64,000 nucleotides of DNA from Hydrogenophaga sp040372165 (GCF_040372165.1 NZ_BAABWG010000004.1:372001-436000); one strand, 5' to 3'; numbered from the stretch's first letter, positions 49,026 through 58,772 are shown. Notes: generated from the sequence alone by a model not told the origin. Made by a program: numbers and translations.

Positions 49026-49769
49026 ATGACCCAACCCACAGCGATTCTCCTGGGTGCCTCCGGCTCAGTTGGCCAGGTGCTGCTGACAGAAATTCTTCGT
49101 TCAGGAAAGTTTGGCAAAGTCATCGTCCTGGCCAGAAGTTCAATCGGTGCCCAGCGGATCGATGGCACTCCTGTGGTCGAAGTCCTGGTGCCAGAAATGG
49201 ACGCGACCAAACTGCGCCAAGCCGTCGTCGATGCGTTGGCTGATGAATCGACCGAAGTGGTGGGGTTCAGTGTTTTGGGTGTGGGCGCAGGCACAGCCAA
49301 GCTCTCACTGGCGCAACACCGGGCCATCGATGTGGAACTCAATTCAGCGTTCGCCGCCGGGTTGAAGGTATCGGGCAAGGTTCGCCACCTGGCATTCATG
49401 TCGGCCATTGGCGCCGACATCAACGCCAGGGCGAGCGGTTCAGGCGCTGCGGGAATGCCGCGGTATGCGCGCGTCAAAGGCGAAGCGGAGCAGGCTGTGC
49501 GCGGTCAAGGGCTCGAAGTGGTGAGCATCTTCCAGCCTTCCGTGATCATCGGCTCAAAGCACACACCCAAAGTGATCGCCGCGGCATTCTCGGCGCTGTC
49601 GTTTTTGATGCCCGCAAAGTACCGCGCCATTCGCACATCCGAGATTGCGCGTGCGATGGTGGCGGCCGCGTTGGACAGACCGAAGAGCAGCGCTGTCTAC
49701 ACCTATGCAGAGATGAAGGCACTCGCTCGCAGAATCGAAAAGTGGCCAGGTCTGAAGAGTCAATCTTGA
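49026..49769 (+). CDS. NAD(P)-binding NAD-epimerase-like protein
   Basis: A 247-residue atypical short-chain dehydrogenase. The N-terminal nucleotide motif is LLGASGSVGQVLLTEIL; later FMSAIGADINA and YARVKGEAEQAV carry the Tyr and Lys (Y-x3-K type) of the extended family. The C-terminal substrate region is short, as in YwnB/HSCARG-like proteins, so it may be a redox sensor or an oxidoreductase. It starts directly to the right of the cassette array. Confidence 0.78.
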   Translation: MTQPTAILLGASGSVGQVLLTEILRSGKFGKVIVLARSSIGAQRIDGTPVVEVLVPEMDATKLRQAVVDALADESTEVVGFSVLGVGAGTAKLSLAQHRAIDVELNSAFAAGLKVSGKVRHLAFMSAIGADINARASGSGAAGMPRYARVKGEAEQAVRGQGLEVVSIFQPSVIIGSKHTPKVIAAAFSALSFLMPAKYRAIRTSEIARAMVAAALDRPKSSAVYTYAEMKALARRIEKWPGLKSQS

Positions 49770-49990
49770 ATGGCGGATCAAGTCTGGCTGAAAGCTGAGC
49801 GCCAGATCAGCTCTTAAGTCGGTAGCAACAACGGTTTCGCCCTTTCGGCCAGCGGACTCGAAAACTAAAGGATGAACAGAGGGCTTTGGGCACCTTTGTT
49901 TCTTGAAGTCGGCAGGGTAGAAGCCGGATAGTCTTATCACTACTGTTCCGAGGCGTACCACGCCCGGAGAACTCCAGCGATGAGGTATTT
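49770..49990. other. No gene seen
   Basis: About 220 bp upstream of the chemoreceptor gene with no frame; it probably holds the promoter of that gene. Confidence 0.4.
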
Positions 49991-51574
49991 ATGTTTGCTA
50001 TGTCTTTTCTCCAGGGACTCAGGACGAGAACCCAGCTGCTGTTTTCACATGGTCTGTTGGCCTGTTTGGCTGTAGGCACCGGCGTGGCCGGTGTCATCAC
50101 TCTGACCAGTCTGCAGAATGACTATCTGGGCTATGTCGAGGGCACGGCCAAACGGCTGGCACTGGCCAACGAGGTGCTGGAAGCCACCAATGCTCGGGCC
50201 ATCGCCGCACGCAACCTGGTGCTGGTGTCGGCCCCGGAAGACATCGCGACGGAAAAAGAAGCTGTGGAGCACTCGGGAAAGGCGCTGGAGGAAGCGCTGG
50301 GCCAACTGGAGGCCCGGCTGACCAGCACAGCGGGTGTTTCTCCGGCCGAGATGGCCGCCTTCAAGACCTTTCAGGAGGTGGAGAGCCGATATGGCCCGGT
50401 GGCAACTGCCATCGTCAGCAACACCCTTGCTGGCAACAGGGAGGTCGCCATCACCAGCATGATCGAGGAGTGCCGTCCTTTGCTGGCCGAGCTGCTCTCG
50501 GCCGGACACGCTTACCTGGACCTGGTGACAAAAGAAGCGGCTGGTCAGGCTGGCGAGGAAGCACAGGACGCTACGGTTTCCAAGAACTTCATGATGGCGC
50601 TGGCCATCATCTCCAGCATTCTCAGTGTGATGCTCACCTGGATTCTGGTCAGGTCCATTGTCGGATCGCTGGGCGCGGAGCCGACGCAATTGGCCACCTT
50701 TGCAAAAACCGTGGCAGCCGGTGATCTGAGCGAAAAGAACGAGGGCAGGCCACAGGGCTACCCCGCCAACAGCGTCATGGCTTCCCTGGTGGAGATGCAA
50801 GCCAGTCTGTCGCGCATCGTCCGGGACGTCAGAAATGCATCCTCCTCCATTGCCGACGGCTCCAGCGAGATTGCGCTGGGCAATGCGGACCTGTCTCAAC
50901 GAACCGAGCAGCAGGCCGCCAACCTGCAAAAAACGGCCGCTTCCATGGAGCAACTCAATGGAACCGTGCAAGCCAATGCCAGCACCGCGCGGCAAGCGGT
51001 TCAAGTCTCGAGTGCTGCCAGCCATTCCGCTGAACAAGGTGGCCGCATTGTCACTGAAGTCATCGAAACCATGGAAGGCATCTCCCAGACGTCGAGCAAA
51101 ATTGCAGACATCATTGGTGTCATCGACGGCATCGCATTCCAGACCAATATCCTCGCGCTCAATGCGGCCGTGGAAGCCGCCCGCGCGGGCGAGCAGGGCC
51201 GAGGGTTTGCCGTTGTGGCGGCAGAAGTGCGAACGCTGGCACAGCGCAGTGCGAATGCAGCTCGCGAGATCAAGGATCTCATTGGCGGCAGCGTAGAGCG
51301 CGTGGAAGTCGGCTCCCAGCTGGTGAGCAAAGCTGGCACGAACATGAATGAAATCGTCACCCAGGTCAAGCAGGTCACCACCATGATCGGCGAGATCAGC
51401 TCTGCCACCGATGAACAAAGCACAGGTATCGGGCAAGTCAGCACAGCCGTCGCGCAGCTGGACTCGACAACCCAGCAAAATGCCGCCCTGGTCGAACAAA
51501 GCGCTGCCGCATCTGCCAGCTTGAAGCAACAGTCCGAGAAGCTCGCAGGATTGGTGGCCGTTTTCAAGATCTGA
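49991..51574 (+). CDS. Methyl-accepting chemotaxis protein
   Basis: A 527-residue chemoreceptor. An N-terminal helix (LLACLAVGTGVAGVITLTSL), a periplasmic four-helix bundle sensor to about residue 190, a second helix (MMALAIISSILSVMLTWILV), a HAMP domain, then the cytoplasmic signalling hairpin. The tip is conserved (IAFQTNILALNAAVEAARAG). It acts with CheA/CheW to control flagella. The ligand is not known. Genes for the Che pathway are not in the window, so it is an orphan receptor. Confidence 0.95.
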   Translation: MFAMSFLQGLRTRTQLLFSHGLLACLAVGTGVAGVITLTSLQNDYLGYVEGTAKRLALANEVLEATNARAIAARNLVLVSAPEDIATEKEAVEHSGKALEEALGQLEARLTSTAGVSPAEMAAFKTFQEVESRYGPVATAIVSNTLAGNREVAITSMIEECRPLLAELLSAGHAYLDLVTKEAAGQAGEEAQDATVSKNFMMALAIISSILSVMLTWILVRSIVGSLGAEPTQLATFAKTVAAGDLSEKNEGRPQGYPANSVMASLVEMQASLSRIVRDVRNASSSIADGSSEIALGNADLSQRTEQQAANLQKTAASMEQLNGTVQANASTARQAVQVSSAASHSAEQGGRIVTEVIETMEGISQTSSKIADIIGVIDGIAFQTNILALNAAVEAARAGEQGRGFAVVAAEVRTLAQRSANAAREIKDLIGGSVERVEVGSQLVSKAGTNMNEIVTQVKQVTTMIGEISSATDEQSTGIGQVSTAVAQLDSTTQQNAALVEQSAAASASLKQQSEKLAGLVAVFKI

Positions 51575-51911
51575 GTGCGGCCTGCGAGGCCGGCCCGTTC
51601 GCGGCCAACGCGATGAGGTTGCCTTGATGGGGCGCGGCGTGGTGCAGAGTCGTTCAGCCACACACGCTCCTGGCAGACGTGGATGGCTTTCCTCGTCACA
51701 CAACGACGGCCACACCATCCCGGTGCGGCGGACAATCTCCCACAACCACAAAGTTGCCTGGGGTGAATTGAACGACATGTCAGCATGAGGCGACCACATG
51801 CGAACTCGTTGGATGGGACTTTAGCCAGCGGGCAGCCGACTCACACCTGGTCTTCATCCCGTTTCCCTTGCGCCTCTTGACCGGAGGCCTGGAGGACGCG
51901 ACGATGATCTC
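51575..51911. other. No gene seen
   Basis: A 337-bp gap. Short frames on the - strand are only the antisense extension of the chemoreceptor region. Confidence 0.35.
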
Positions 51912-52577
51912 ATGAGGAGAGCTCTTGTCACCACTTGGTCCATCCACCTCGCTGCGTTGACGGTGGGCCTGGCTTTCATCTCCTCGGTGGTCATCGTCAC
52001 CATCGTGGATGATTTTTTACTTCCAAACTTCGTGGTGCCCGGCGACACAGCGGCTTTGGCCCAGGACATCGAGGCCAAGCCAACGGCTATCTGGTGGGCA
52101 GCTATTGGCTACCTGTGCGTGTTGGCGCTGGACGCGATCATCGGCCTTGCGCTCTTTGTGGTGCTGTGGCCTGCCAGCAAAGCGCTTGCCAAGGCAGTGG
52201 CTGTGTTCAGGTTGCTCTATGTGGGGGTTTTGGTGTTGGGCATCGTCGCCTTGCTGGTGCGTGCGGTGGATGCACATGGCTATGCTTCATTCAAGCAGGT
52301 GGGCTATGTCTTTTTCGCTCTGCACATCTTGCTGCTGGGCTTTGCGGTATGGAAGTCGGGCTACTTGCCCAAGTGGATCGGACTGCTGCTGTTGTTGGCC
52401 TCTTTGACCTACGCCACCTTCTTTGTTGACTTCGGGCTGTCGGAGGCGATGAAGGTGTTGACGATGCTGGTCATGGCCGTGGCAGAGCTGTCGCTGAGTG
52501 CCTGGCTGCTGATCAGGCGCAAGACCTTGCCTGGTGGTCCAGGAGGGAGACTTGATGGTGATGCAGAGGGTCCTTGA
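51912..52577 (+). CDS. DUF4386-like integral membrane protein
   Basis: A 221-residue protein with about six membrane helices (LAALTVGLAFISSVVIVTIV, YLCVLALDAIIGLALFVVLW, LLYVGVLVLGIVALLVRAV, FALHILLLGFAVW and a Lys-Trp-Ile loop before the last two). The layout matches DUF4386, of unknown function. It is followed 14 bp later by a VOC-family gene. Confidence 0.72.
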   Translation: MRRALVTTWSIHLAALTVGLAFISSVVIVTIVDDFLLPNFVVPGDTAALAQDIEAKPTAIWWAAIGYLCVLALDAIIGLALFVVLWPASKALAKAVAVFRLLYVGVLVLGIVALLVRAVDAHGYASFKQVGYVFFALHILLLGFAVWKSGYLPKWIGLLLLLASLTYATFFVDFGLSEAMKVLTMLVMAVAELSLSAWLLIRRKTLPGGPGGRLDGDAEGP

Positions 52578-52591
52578 AGGAGAAATTGTCG

Positions 52592-53008
52592 ATGTCAAAT
52601 GAACTGCCTGTGCTCAGCCATATCACGCTGGGCACCAACGATTACGAGCGGTCCACCCGCTTCTATGACGCTGTGCTGGCACCACTGGGTTTTGAGCGCG
52701 TTCCCAAACCTACCGGCAAACCGCCGCTGTATGCCAAGGGCGAGCAGATGCCGCAGCTGTATTTGTACAAACCCATCGATGGGCGGCCAGCCACCTGGGG
52801 CAATGGCACCCATGTGGCCTTTCTGGCTGGTACGACTCAGGCCGTCGACGCCTTTCACGCGGCCGCACTGGCTCACGGCGGCATGGATGAGGGGCTGCCA
52901 GGGATTCGTGAGCACTATGGCCCCAACTACTATGCGGCCTATGTGCGTGACCCGGATGGCAACAAGCTGCAGGCGGTTTGCTATATCGGGTCTTCGTCGC
53001 CGAACTGA
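52592..53008 (+). CDS. Glyoxalase/VOC-superfamily protein
   Basis: A 138-residue one-domain VOC protein (LSHITLGTNDYERSTRFYDA at the start; YYAAYVRDPDGNKLQAVCY at the end). Metal-binding His/Glu of glyoxalase are in place in part (SHITLG; NGTHVAF). The substrate is unknown. AAGGAG at 52577-52582 supports the ATG at 52592. Confidence 0.85.
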   Translation: MSNELPVLSHITLGTNDYERSTRFYDAVLAPLGFERVPKPTGKPPLYAKGEQMPQLYLYKPIDGRPATWGNGTHVAFLAGTTQAVDAFHAAALAHGGMDEGLPGIREHYGPNYYAAYVRDPDGNKLQAVCYIGSSSPN

Positions 53009-53117
53009 CGAGGGCGTTGTTGTCGGCTGGGCGACAAGCGGTGGGCTTGCAGCACTTGGATTTGGACGCTTGGCGGGGCAAACTGGAGCGATTCTTCATC
53101 AAGTGGAGGTCAACACC

Positions 53118-54032
53118 ATGACGGTTCACGACGATTCAATGGCCAATGCCACACCTGCGGGCGAAGAGGGTGTGCCGGTCGAGCCCAACTTGCAAACGGT
53201 CATGGCTGGCAACGGCTGCACCGTGCAGGCCACCATCTTTCGTCCACATGGCGAGCCCAAGGCCGCAGCATTGATCGCCCCCGCCATGGGGGTGAATCAG
53301 CGCTTCTATGCCCCGTTGGCCCAATGGTTGGCTGCTCAGGGTTTCCTGGTGGCGAGTTTCGATTACTCGGGCACCGGCCGGTCTGTCAACGGTGACATAC
53401 GAAACCTCAAAGTGGACATCGTGGACTGGGCGCGCTATGACTGCGATGCCATGCTCACGGCTGTGTCGGCAATGGCGCCGGGCAAGCCGCTGTTCTGGCT
53501 GGGCCACAGCCTCGGCGGGCAGATTCTGGGCTTTTTGCCCAACCGCGACCGCATCACCAAGGCGGTGACCATTGCAACGGGCAGTGGCTATTGGCTGGAG
53601 AACGCGCCTGCCTTGAAGTGGAAGGCTTGGTGGCTTTGGTATTTCGTCGCGCCGCTGGCCACCCGCCTGGCCGGCTACTTCCCGGGCAAGCGTCTGCGCA
53701 AGGTGGGCGATTTGCCGCGGGGTGTCATGGACCAATGGCGTCGCTGGTGTCTGAACCCCGAGTACGCAGTCGGTGCCGAAGGGCCAGGCGTGCGAGCGCA
53801 GTTTGCCGCCGTGACCACACCGATCACCTCGCTGTCGTTCGAAGACGACGAAATGATGTCGGCGCGCAATACGGCGTCGCTGCATGGCTTTTATTTGGGT
53901 GCGCCGCGATCCATGAAGCGGATATCTCCACAGGAATCAGGCGTGCGACGCATTGGTCACTTCGGGTTTTTCAGGGCGGGGTCTGAGGCTTCGCTGTGGG
54001 AGCGGTATTTGTTGCCTGAGCTGATGGTTTGA
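53118..54032 (+). CDS. Alpha/beta hydrolase
   Basis: A 304-residue serine hydrolase: strand and oxyanion region LIAPAMGVNQRFYAPLAQWL, nucleophile elbow GHSLGG, acid in SFEDDEMMS and final His in GHFGFFR. This YheT/UCP037442-like type is of unknown substrate. GGAGG stands 9 bp upstream of the ATG at 53118; an upstream open frame to 52599 only covers the previous gene in another frame. Confidence 0.85.
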   Translation: MTVHDDSMANATPAGEEGVPVEPNLQTVMAGNGCTVQATIFRPHGEPKAAALIAPAMGVNQRFYAPLAQWLAAQGFLVASFDYSGTGRSVNGDIRNLKVDIVDWARYDCDAMLTAVSAMAPGKPLFWLGHSLGGQILGFLPNRDRITKAVTIATGSGYWLENAPALKWKAWWLWYFVAPLATRLAGYFPGKRLRKVGDLPRGVMDQWRRWCLNPEYAVGAEGPGVRAQFAAVTTPITSLSFEDDEMMSARNTASLHGFYLGAPRSMKRISPQESGVRRIGHFGFFRAGSEASLWERYLLPELMV

Positions 54033-54062
54033 ACCTGTTCGACGGTCCAAGGTCGGTGCAGC

Positions 54063-54848
54063 TCAGGCAGCTTTTGCTTGTCTGACCGCCCAGATCATCC
54101 AGACCACGCCAATGGCCATGAACGGCAGGCTGAGCATTTGCCCGGTGGAGAAAGGCAAGTCAGTGGTGTAGTCGGCCTGGCGCGTCTTGAAGTACTCCAG
54201 CACAAAACGCGCGCTAAAGAGGCCGCAAAGAAACACGGGCGGCAGCAGACGGGTAGCGAGTGTGGACGACGCCTTCCTGTAGATGAGAAGGAGCAAGCCG
54301 AACAGGGCCAGGTAGGCGAGCGATTCGTACAGCTGGACGGGGTGGCGCGGGATGTTGTCGACCCGCGCAAAGACCACGGCCCACGGCACTTGTGCGGGCA
54401 AGCCCAGGATCTCCGAATTGAAGAAGTTGCCCAACCGCACACAGGCGGCGGTCAGTGCGCCCGGAATGGCCACGCGAGCCAGCAACCATGGCAGCGGCAA
54501 TTCATAACGGCGTGAGACGTAGACCAGCGCCAGCACCGTGCCCACCAGACCGCCATGGCTGGCCAGACCGCCTTGCCAGATGTAGAGAACCTCCAGAGGG
54601 TGGGCAAGATAGTAGGCTGGCGAATACAGAAAGCAGTGGGCCAGGCGCGCACCCACCAGCGCGCCGATCAGAACCAGTACCAGCAAGGGCTCCACCCCCG
54701 CCGTGCTCTTGCCTTCTCTGGAGAATATCCAGCGGAGAATGACGCCGCCCACCGGAAACGAGCCAATGAAAAGCAGGCCATACCAGCGCAGCTGCAAGCT
54801 GCCTACCTCAAGGAGGACGGGGTTGGCGTTCCAGACGAAATGCTCCAT
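54063..54848 (-). CDS. lgt: Prolipoprotein diacylglyceryl transferase
   Basis: A 261-residue inner-membrane enzyme with about seven helices that puts diacylglycerol on the lipobox Cys of prelipoproteins. Lgt signatures: WYGLLFIGSFPVGG, GGLASHGGLVG (family HGG), RLGNFFNSEILG, HPVQLYESLAY and RFVLEYFK. It is a little shorter than typical. It may be a second copy; several lipoprotein genes lie near it. Convergent with the hydrolase gene. Confidence 0.92.
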   Translation of the reverse strand: MEHFVWNANPVLLEVGSLQLRWYGLLFIGSFPVGGVILRWIFSREGKSTAGVEPLLVLVLIGALVGARLAHCFLYSPAYYLAHPLEVLYIWQGGLASHGGLVGTVLALVYVSRRYELPLPWLLARVAIPGALTAACVRLGNFFNSEILGLPAQVPWAVVFARVDNIPRHPVQLYESLAYLALFGLLLLIYRKASSTLATRLLPPVFLCGLFSARFVLEYFKTRQADYTTDLPFSTGQMLSLPFMAIGVVWMIWAVRQAKAA

Positions 54849-54934
54849 CGGCGACTTCTCTTCGATCCTGTATTGCGACGCGGTCTATGATGGCCTACGT
54901 GAGTGACTGATACAAGACCGAAACAAGGGATGGA

Positions 54935-55093
54935 ATGATGATGCGAAGCAATGTTCGCCGGTGGGAGCGATGGTGTGATTGGGGTGTCGCCTGGCTGCAT
55001 ATGTGTGCATGTGCCAAGGCAGCCTCGCAGCCACATTCAAACCCACGGCGACTGTCCGGTGGAGTGGTTGAGGCCAATGAGGCCGACCAATGA
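54935..55093 (+). CDS. Small protein coupled to the next gene
   Basis: A 52-codon frame starting with three ATG codons behind AAGGGA. It encodes MMMRSNVRRWERWCDWGVAW and a Cys/His-containing middle (LHMCACAKAA). Its TGA overlaps the next ATG (ATGA at 55090), a coupling that supports real translation. No family known; it is too short to be sure. Confidence 0.4.
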   Translation: MMMRSNVRRWERWCDWGVAWLHMCACAKAASQPHSNPRRLSGGVVEANEADQ

Positions 55094-55467
55094 TCGACCT
55101 TCTGCGGATTTTCAGGTTTGGGGCGGGGTACCGGTGGATCAACGTCGTGGCGTCGGACCGTTTGCACGTCGAACTGAAGCACATGTTTCGAACCACGGTG
55201 TGCAGCAAAGCCCGGGATGCCGTAGAACAGAACGGACGGCTGGTGGATGCGTTGAGCAATGCATGTAAAGTGGAGATTGACAATGTCGAGCGTCGCAAAG
55301 GGCCTGATCACTGGCAGGTGAGCTTGCGCTTCCATTCGGGAAAGCAGTGCATTGTGGGACGGACGACCGACGAACTGGAGGCCTCTACAGTGGCGGCCAA
55401 ACTCGGCACTGTGGCAGGCAAGCGTGTGGAAATGGATGGCGCGTTGCGTCGTTGGCGAAGCGTTTGA
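55090..55467 (+). CDS. Small hypothetical protein
   Basis: A 125-residue soluble protein with alternating strand and helix (GYRWINVVASDRLHVELKHM; later WQVSLRFHSGKQCIVGRTTD). No domain recognised. It is translationally coupled to the small frame before it and lies 37 bp before the histidine phosphatase gene. Confidence 0.6.
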   Translation: MIDLLRIFRFGAGYRWINVVASDRLHVELKHMFRTTVCSKARDAVEQNGRLVDALSNACKVEIDNVERRKGPDHWQVSLRFHSGKQCIVGRTTDELEASTVAAKLGTVAGKRVEMDGALRRWRSV

Positions 55468-55504
55468 CCTTTTCCATTTTCTTTGAACGCCAAGCCTGGA
55501 TTCG

Positions 55505-56092
55505 ATGCGCATCACTCTCATACGCCACGGCAAACCCACCTTCGAGCTCAAAGGCAACATGCGCGCGGGTGATCTGGGCCAGATCGCGCGGTCATATGAC
55601 GCGTCTGGCATATCGGATACACCAGGCCTTGATGCCCTGGAGGCCGTGAAAGGCCATGAGCGCGTGGTTTGCAGCGCCTTGTTGCGATCGCAGGAATCGG
55701 CCAGCGCGTTGGGGTTCTCAGAAGTCCACCTCAGCGATGCGATGTTCAATGAGGTGGCTGTGCCCCATTTCAACGGGGGTTCGCTGCGCTTGCCCGTGCG
55801 TGTTTGGGTGGTAGTTCTGCGGGTGATGTGGCTGATGGGCTTCGCGCAGAACGGCGAATCTGTGAGTGCGGCCAAGCGCAGGGCCAAGCTGGCCGCCTCG
55901 GAGCTGGTCGGGCTTGCGCAGAGCCATGGCAGCGTGTTGCTGGTGGGGCATGGCTTCATCAACTTGCTGATTGCCAAGGAATTGCAGCGGGTGGGCTGGG
56001 ATGGGCCGCCCAGGCCCATTAGCGAATACTGGGGGACAGGTGTCTATGAGCGACCTGTAGCTCCACTTGAATCTGTTAACAAAGGGAATTAG
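55505..56092 (+). CDS. Histidine phosphatase family protein
   Basis: A 195-residue phosphatase of the phosphoglycerate-mutase type: RHG motif at the start (ITLIRHGKPTFELKG), the second Arg near VVCSALLRSQESA and the second catalytic His in VLLVGHGFIN. The substrate is unknown (SixA- or CobC-like possibilities). The next gene follows after 6 bp. Confidence 0.85.
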   Translation: MRITLIRHGKPTFELKGNMRAGDLGQIARSYDASGISDTPGLDALEAVKGHERVVCSALLRSQESASALGFSEVHLSDAMFNEVAVPHFNGGSLRLPVRVWVVVLRVMWLMGFAQNGESVSAAKRRAKLAASELVGLAQSHGSVLLVGHGFINLLIAKELQRVGWDGPPRPISEYWGTGVYERPVAPLESVNKGN

Positions 56093-56098
56093 AGCCAC

Positions 56099-56512
56099 AT
56101 GCTTTCTCCGTTTCGTTCGTGGCGGCTGGCCGCCTTTTCCCTGGTGCTCGGGCTGAGTCTTTTGACCAGCGACGACAGTCTGGCTGCGGAAGTGCCAATG
56201 CTGGATCAGGTTTCGGGCCTACCGGAGCCAGTGAAGTTGCAGCTGACAAAACTGTCCAGCACGATCATTCCTGTGGAGAGTCGGTCTTGTGAAGAAGATG
56301 CCGGCCCGACAGTGGCCAGTGTGATGAAGTCGATGGAGTCGTTTGACGCCGTGCCATGGTCATATGGGTGCACTGGCGCCGAATGCTGGTTGGTGGCGTC
56401 CAGTTGCAAGCCCGGCCAGAAGGCGGAATGCGGGCAGCGCTTTCTTCGGTTTCGCGTAGAGGCTTCCGGTCATGTTGATCCTGGCAGCTTTCAGTGTGTG
56501 GATGTGCCGTGA
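56099..56512 (+). CDS. Exported small protein, unknown
   Basis: A 137-residue protein with a signal peptide (AAFSLVLGLSLLTSDDSLAA). The mature part has six Cys (CEED, CTGAEC, CKPGQKAEC, QCVDV), so a disulphide-rich periplasmic fold is likely. No family recognised. Confidence 0.6.
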   Translation: MLSPFRSWRLAAFSLVLGLSLLTSDDSLAAEVPMLDQVSGLPEPVKLQLTKLSSTIIPVESRSCEEDAGPTVASVMKSMESFDAVPWSYGCTGAECWLVASSCKPGQKAECGQRFLRFRVEASGHVDPGSFQCVDVP

Positions 56513-56588
56513 ACTGAAACCTTGCCGAATCTGAGCACGCCGAAAAGAGCACGCAAAACCCAACAACGCCAAATTCAATCACCCGTCT

Positions 56589-57617
56589 ATGACACCCAGG
56601 GATGCCTTGAAAATGCTGTCACGTCGATGGATCGGATACCTCGCCGCCTGCCTTGGCGTCTGCTTGTTGCAAGCCTGCACCACGCTGGATCGCGCGGCGA
56701 AACTGTATGGTGGAAGCGGGTTGACGCACAGTTCTTTTGCGTATCCCGATGGCGCATCCAGCGTGTACTACGACTTCACAGTAGGGAGCTCAGTGGAGGA
56801 GCCTGCTACCTGGCTGATGTTCTACGGCGGATCGGGTTGCCCCAGCTGGAAGGCGGTGATGCCTGGCTATGTGGATGGGCTGGGCGTGAACGCGCGGGTG
56901 CTGGTGCTGAACAAGCGCCATGTGGGTGATACATCTACCGGCATGTTCGGTTGTGGAGATGCCTTCCATGCTGCAAACAACCCACAGCAATGGGTGGCAG
57001 ACTACACGGCCTTCATCGATGCGCAACTGGCAGCAGCACCGAGCCGGCCCAAGCGGCTCGTCCTGGTGGGCGTATCGGAAGGCGCGTTGCCGGCAGTGCA
57101 GATTGCGGCCAGACATGCTGCCGTGACCCACCTGGTCATCATTGGCGACGGTGCCTTCACCATGCGCCAATCCTTGTCAATTCTGAAGGAGCGAGGGGCG
57201 TTTCCCTTTGACCCTTCGCAGGCATGGCGTGAGATTCAAACCGACCCTTCAAGTCTTGAGCAAACCTGGATGGGCAACCCCTACCGCTGGTGGACAGACG
57301 TGATGGACCTGGACCCGCTGCCGGACATGCTGGCGCTGAAGGTTCCTGTGCTGGTGGGCATGGGCGAGGCCGACCAAAGTGTGCCGGTGGAGTCGGTTCG
57401 TCATTGGCAGGCCACGTATGCCGCTGCGGGGAAAACGAATTTGCAGGTGCGTGTGTACAAGGGTGCTGATCACCGGCTGAATGCAAAGGGAGCAAACTGC
57501 AGAAGTGATTTCCTCGCAGCGGTGGGCCAATGGTTGAATGGAGATGGTGGCGCTCATGCCGCCACGCCAGACAAGGGTCAGGCATGCGCCCTTGTTGAAT
57601 CCAAGAATGAGCTTTGA
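56589..57617 (+). CDS. Lipoprotein alpha/beta hydrolase
   Basis: A 342-residue protein with lipobox LLQACT near residue 30 and an alpha/beta-hydrolase fold. The nucleophile is in GVSEGALPA (G-x-S-x-G), the acid in GEADQSVP and the His in KGADHRLNAKG. Four Cys in the mature part may form disulphides. The substrate is unknown. Confidence 0.78.
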   Translation: MTPRDALKMLSRRWIGYLAACLGVCLLQACTTLDRAAKLYGGSGLTHSSFAYPDGASSVYYDFTVGSSVEEPATWLMFYGGSGCPSWKAVMPGYVDGLGVNARVLVLNKRHVGDTSTGMFGCGDAFHAANNPQQWVADYTAFIDAQLAAAPSRPKRLVLVGVSEGALPAVQIAARHAAVTHLVIIGDGAFTMRQSLSILKERGAFPFDPSQAWREIQTDPSSLEQTWMGNPYRWWTDVMDLDPLPDMLALKVPVLVGMGEADQSVPVESVRHWQATYAAAGKTNLQVRVYKGADHRLNAKGANCRSDFLAAVGQWLNGDGGAHAATPDKGQACALVESKNEL

Positions 57618-57620
57618 GAC

Positions 57621-58100
57621 ATGACGACAAGCTTGCGGGACGATCTGTCCATGAACTCGCTGGTGATCGATCATCAGGATGGTCTTTGCGTCTACGCCAT
57701 TGAACGGGTGCAGTTGCAAGTGGGCGATGGCGTGTTGGACTTGGAAGTCTTTGCAGAAGAGAACACCGAATGCGCTCTTGGGTTTTTGCCGGCGCCGATC
57801 CTGTACATAGAAGGCTTCGCCGTCCCTCACGCCAGCCTTGACTCACTGGAGGAGGTAGAACTGGCCCAATCGCAGGGCAGTGATGCGGAGATCGCGCTCC
57901 GAGAGAACCGGACAGGTAGCGTGATGCGCATCTACATGGGTGGGCACTATTTCCTGGACAACAACCGGGTGCGAATTCAGCGCACTTCACCGGGGTCATT
58001 CAGCATCGAATGGACGGCAGACGCCGAAGACTTCAACTACTACGACGAACGCGCATTGCGCAATTCCGTCAGGCTCCGGTGCGAGTGCGAAGTCAACTGA
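57621..58100 (+). CDS. Hypothetical protein
   Basis: A 159-residue soluble, beta-rich acidic protein (GVLDLEVFAEENTECALGFL; YFLDNNRVRIQRTSPGSFSI). It starts 4 bp after the hydrolase stop codon, so it is in the same operon. No family recognised. Confidence 0.6.
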   Translation: MTTSLRDDLSMNSLVIDHQDGLCVYAIERVQLQVGDGVLDLEVFAEENTECALGFLPAPILYIEGFAVPHASLDSLEEVELAQSQGSDAEIALRENRTGSVMRIYMGGHYFLDNNRVRIQRTSPGSFSIEWTADAEDFNYYDERALRNSVRLRCECEVN

Positions 58101-58154
58101 TCAGTCTGACGTGCAGTGGAGTGGAGTGGGACATCACGGATTCTTGGAGAACAC

Positions 58155-58691
58155 ATGAGACGGTTTGAAGGGTTGGGACGGCTGGGGATTGGTCCACTGA
58201 TGTGGATGGTCATCGCCTCGGCGCATGCATGGGAAGTCCACAGAGGTTCGCTGCCCGGTGACGCCTATACGCTGAGCAGCCGCGGATCACCTGCGGCCGA
58301 CCTCAATGGTGTGTTGGCTTCAGAGAAAGGGCGCCTGCAAGGCATTTTTTTGGGGCGGTTGGTCGACGAAGGCTTGAATGCAGACGCCAGCGCGATGCAG
58401 TCAGACATCCTGAACCACCTGCGAGAGAAACACCCACGCTTGCTCGAAGGTGCATTGCGCTCGGCGGGCAACCTGCACAACCCCAAGGTGGTGGCGCTGC
58501 GGCCAGCGTTTGAGGAAGCCGTGCTGCATTCTGCATACGTTGCAGAGATCAACGAAGCCTTGAAGCGAGCCGGCTACCGTGTCACGGGCGTTGAATCTGA
58601 GAAGTTCTTTCTTCTCAAGGGCGAAACCGAGGGGGTTCGGTTTGATGCATTGCTGTGGATCGAGGTCGAGCGTGTTCAGTCCCCCGATTAA
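58155..58691 (+). CDS. Exported hypothetical protein
   Basis: A 178-residue protein with a signal peptide (LGIGPLMWMVIASAHA). The mature part is helical (SAMQSDILNHLREKHPRLLE), then a strand pair near the end. The ATG at 58155 has GGAGAAC upstream. Not recognised. Confidence 0.6.
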   Translation: MRRFEGLGRLGIGPLMWMVIASAHAWEVHRGSLPGDAYTLSSRGSPAADLNGVLASEKGRLQGIFLGRLVDEGLNADASAMQSDILNHLREKHPRLLEGALRSAGNLHNPKVVALRPAFEEAVLHSAYVAEINEALKRAGYRVTGVESEKFFLLKGETEGVRFDALLWIEVERVQSPD

Positions 58692-58772
58692 GGCTTGTGT
58701 TTCCAATATTCCCGCGGGGGTTGCAAAACATCTGGGAAACGTTGTGCGGACTGGCGCCAGGACAAGGGCTAG

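Noticed and set aside
50045..51799. Long open frame (584 codons) opposite the chemoreceptor
   Set aside because: Antisense artefact of high third-position GC; composition is low-complexity and resembles no family.
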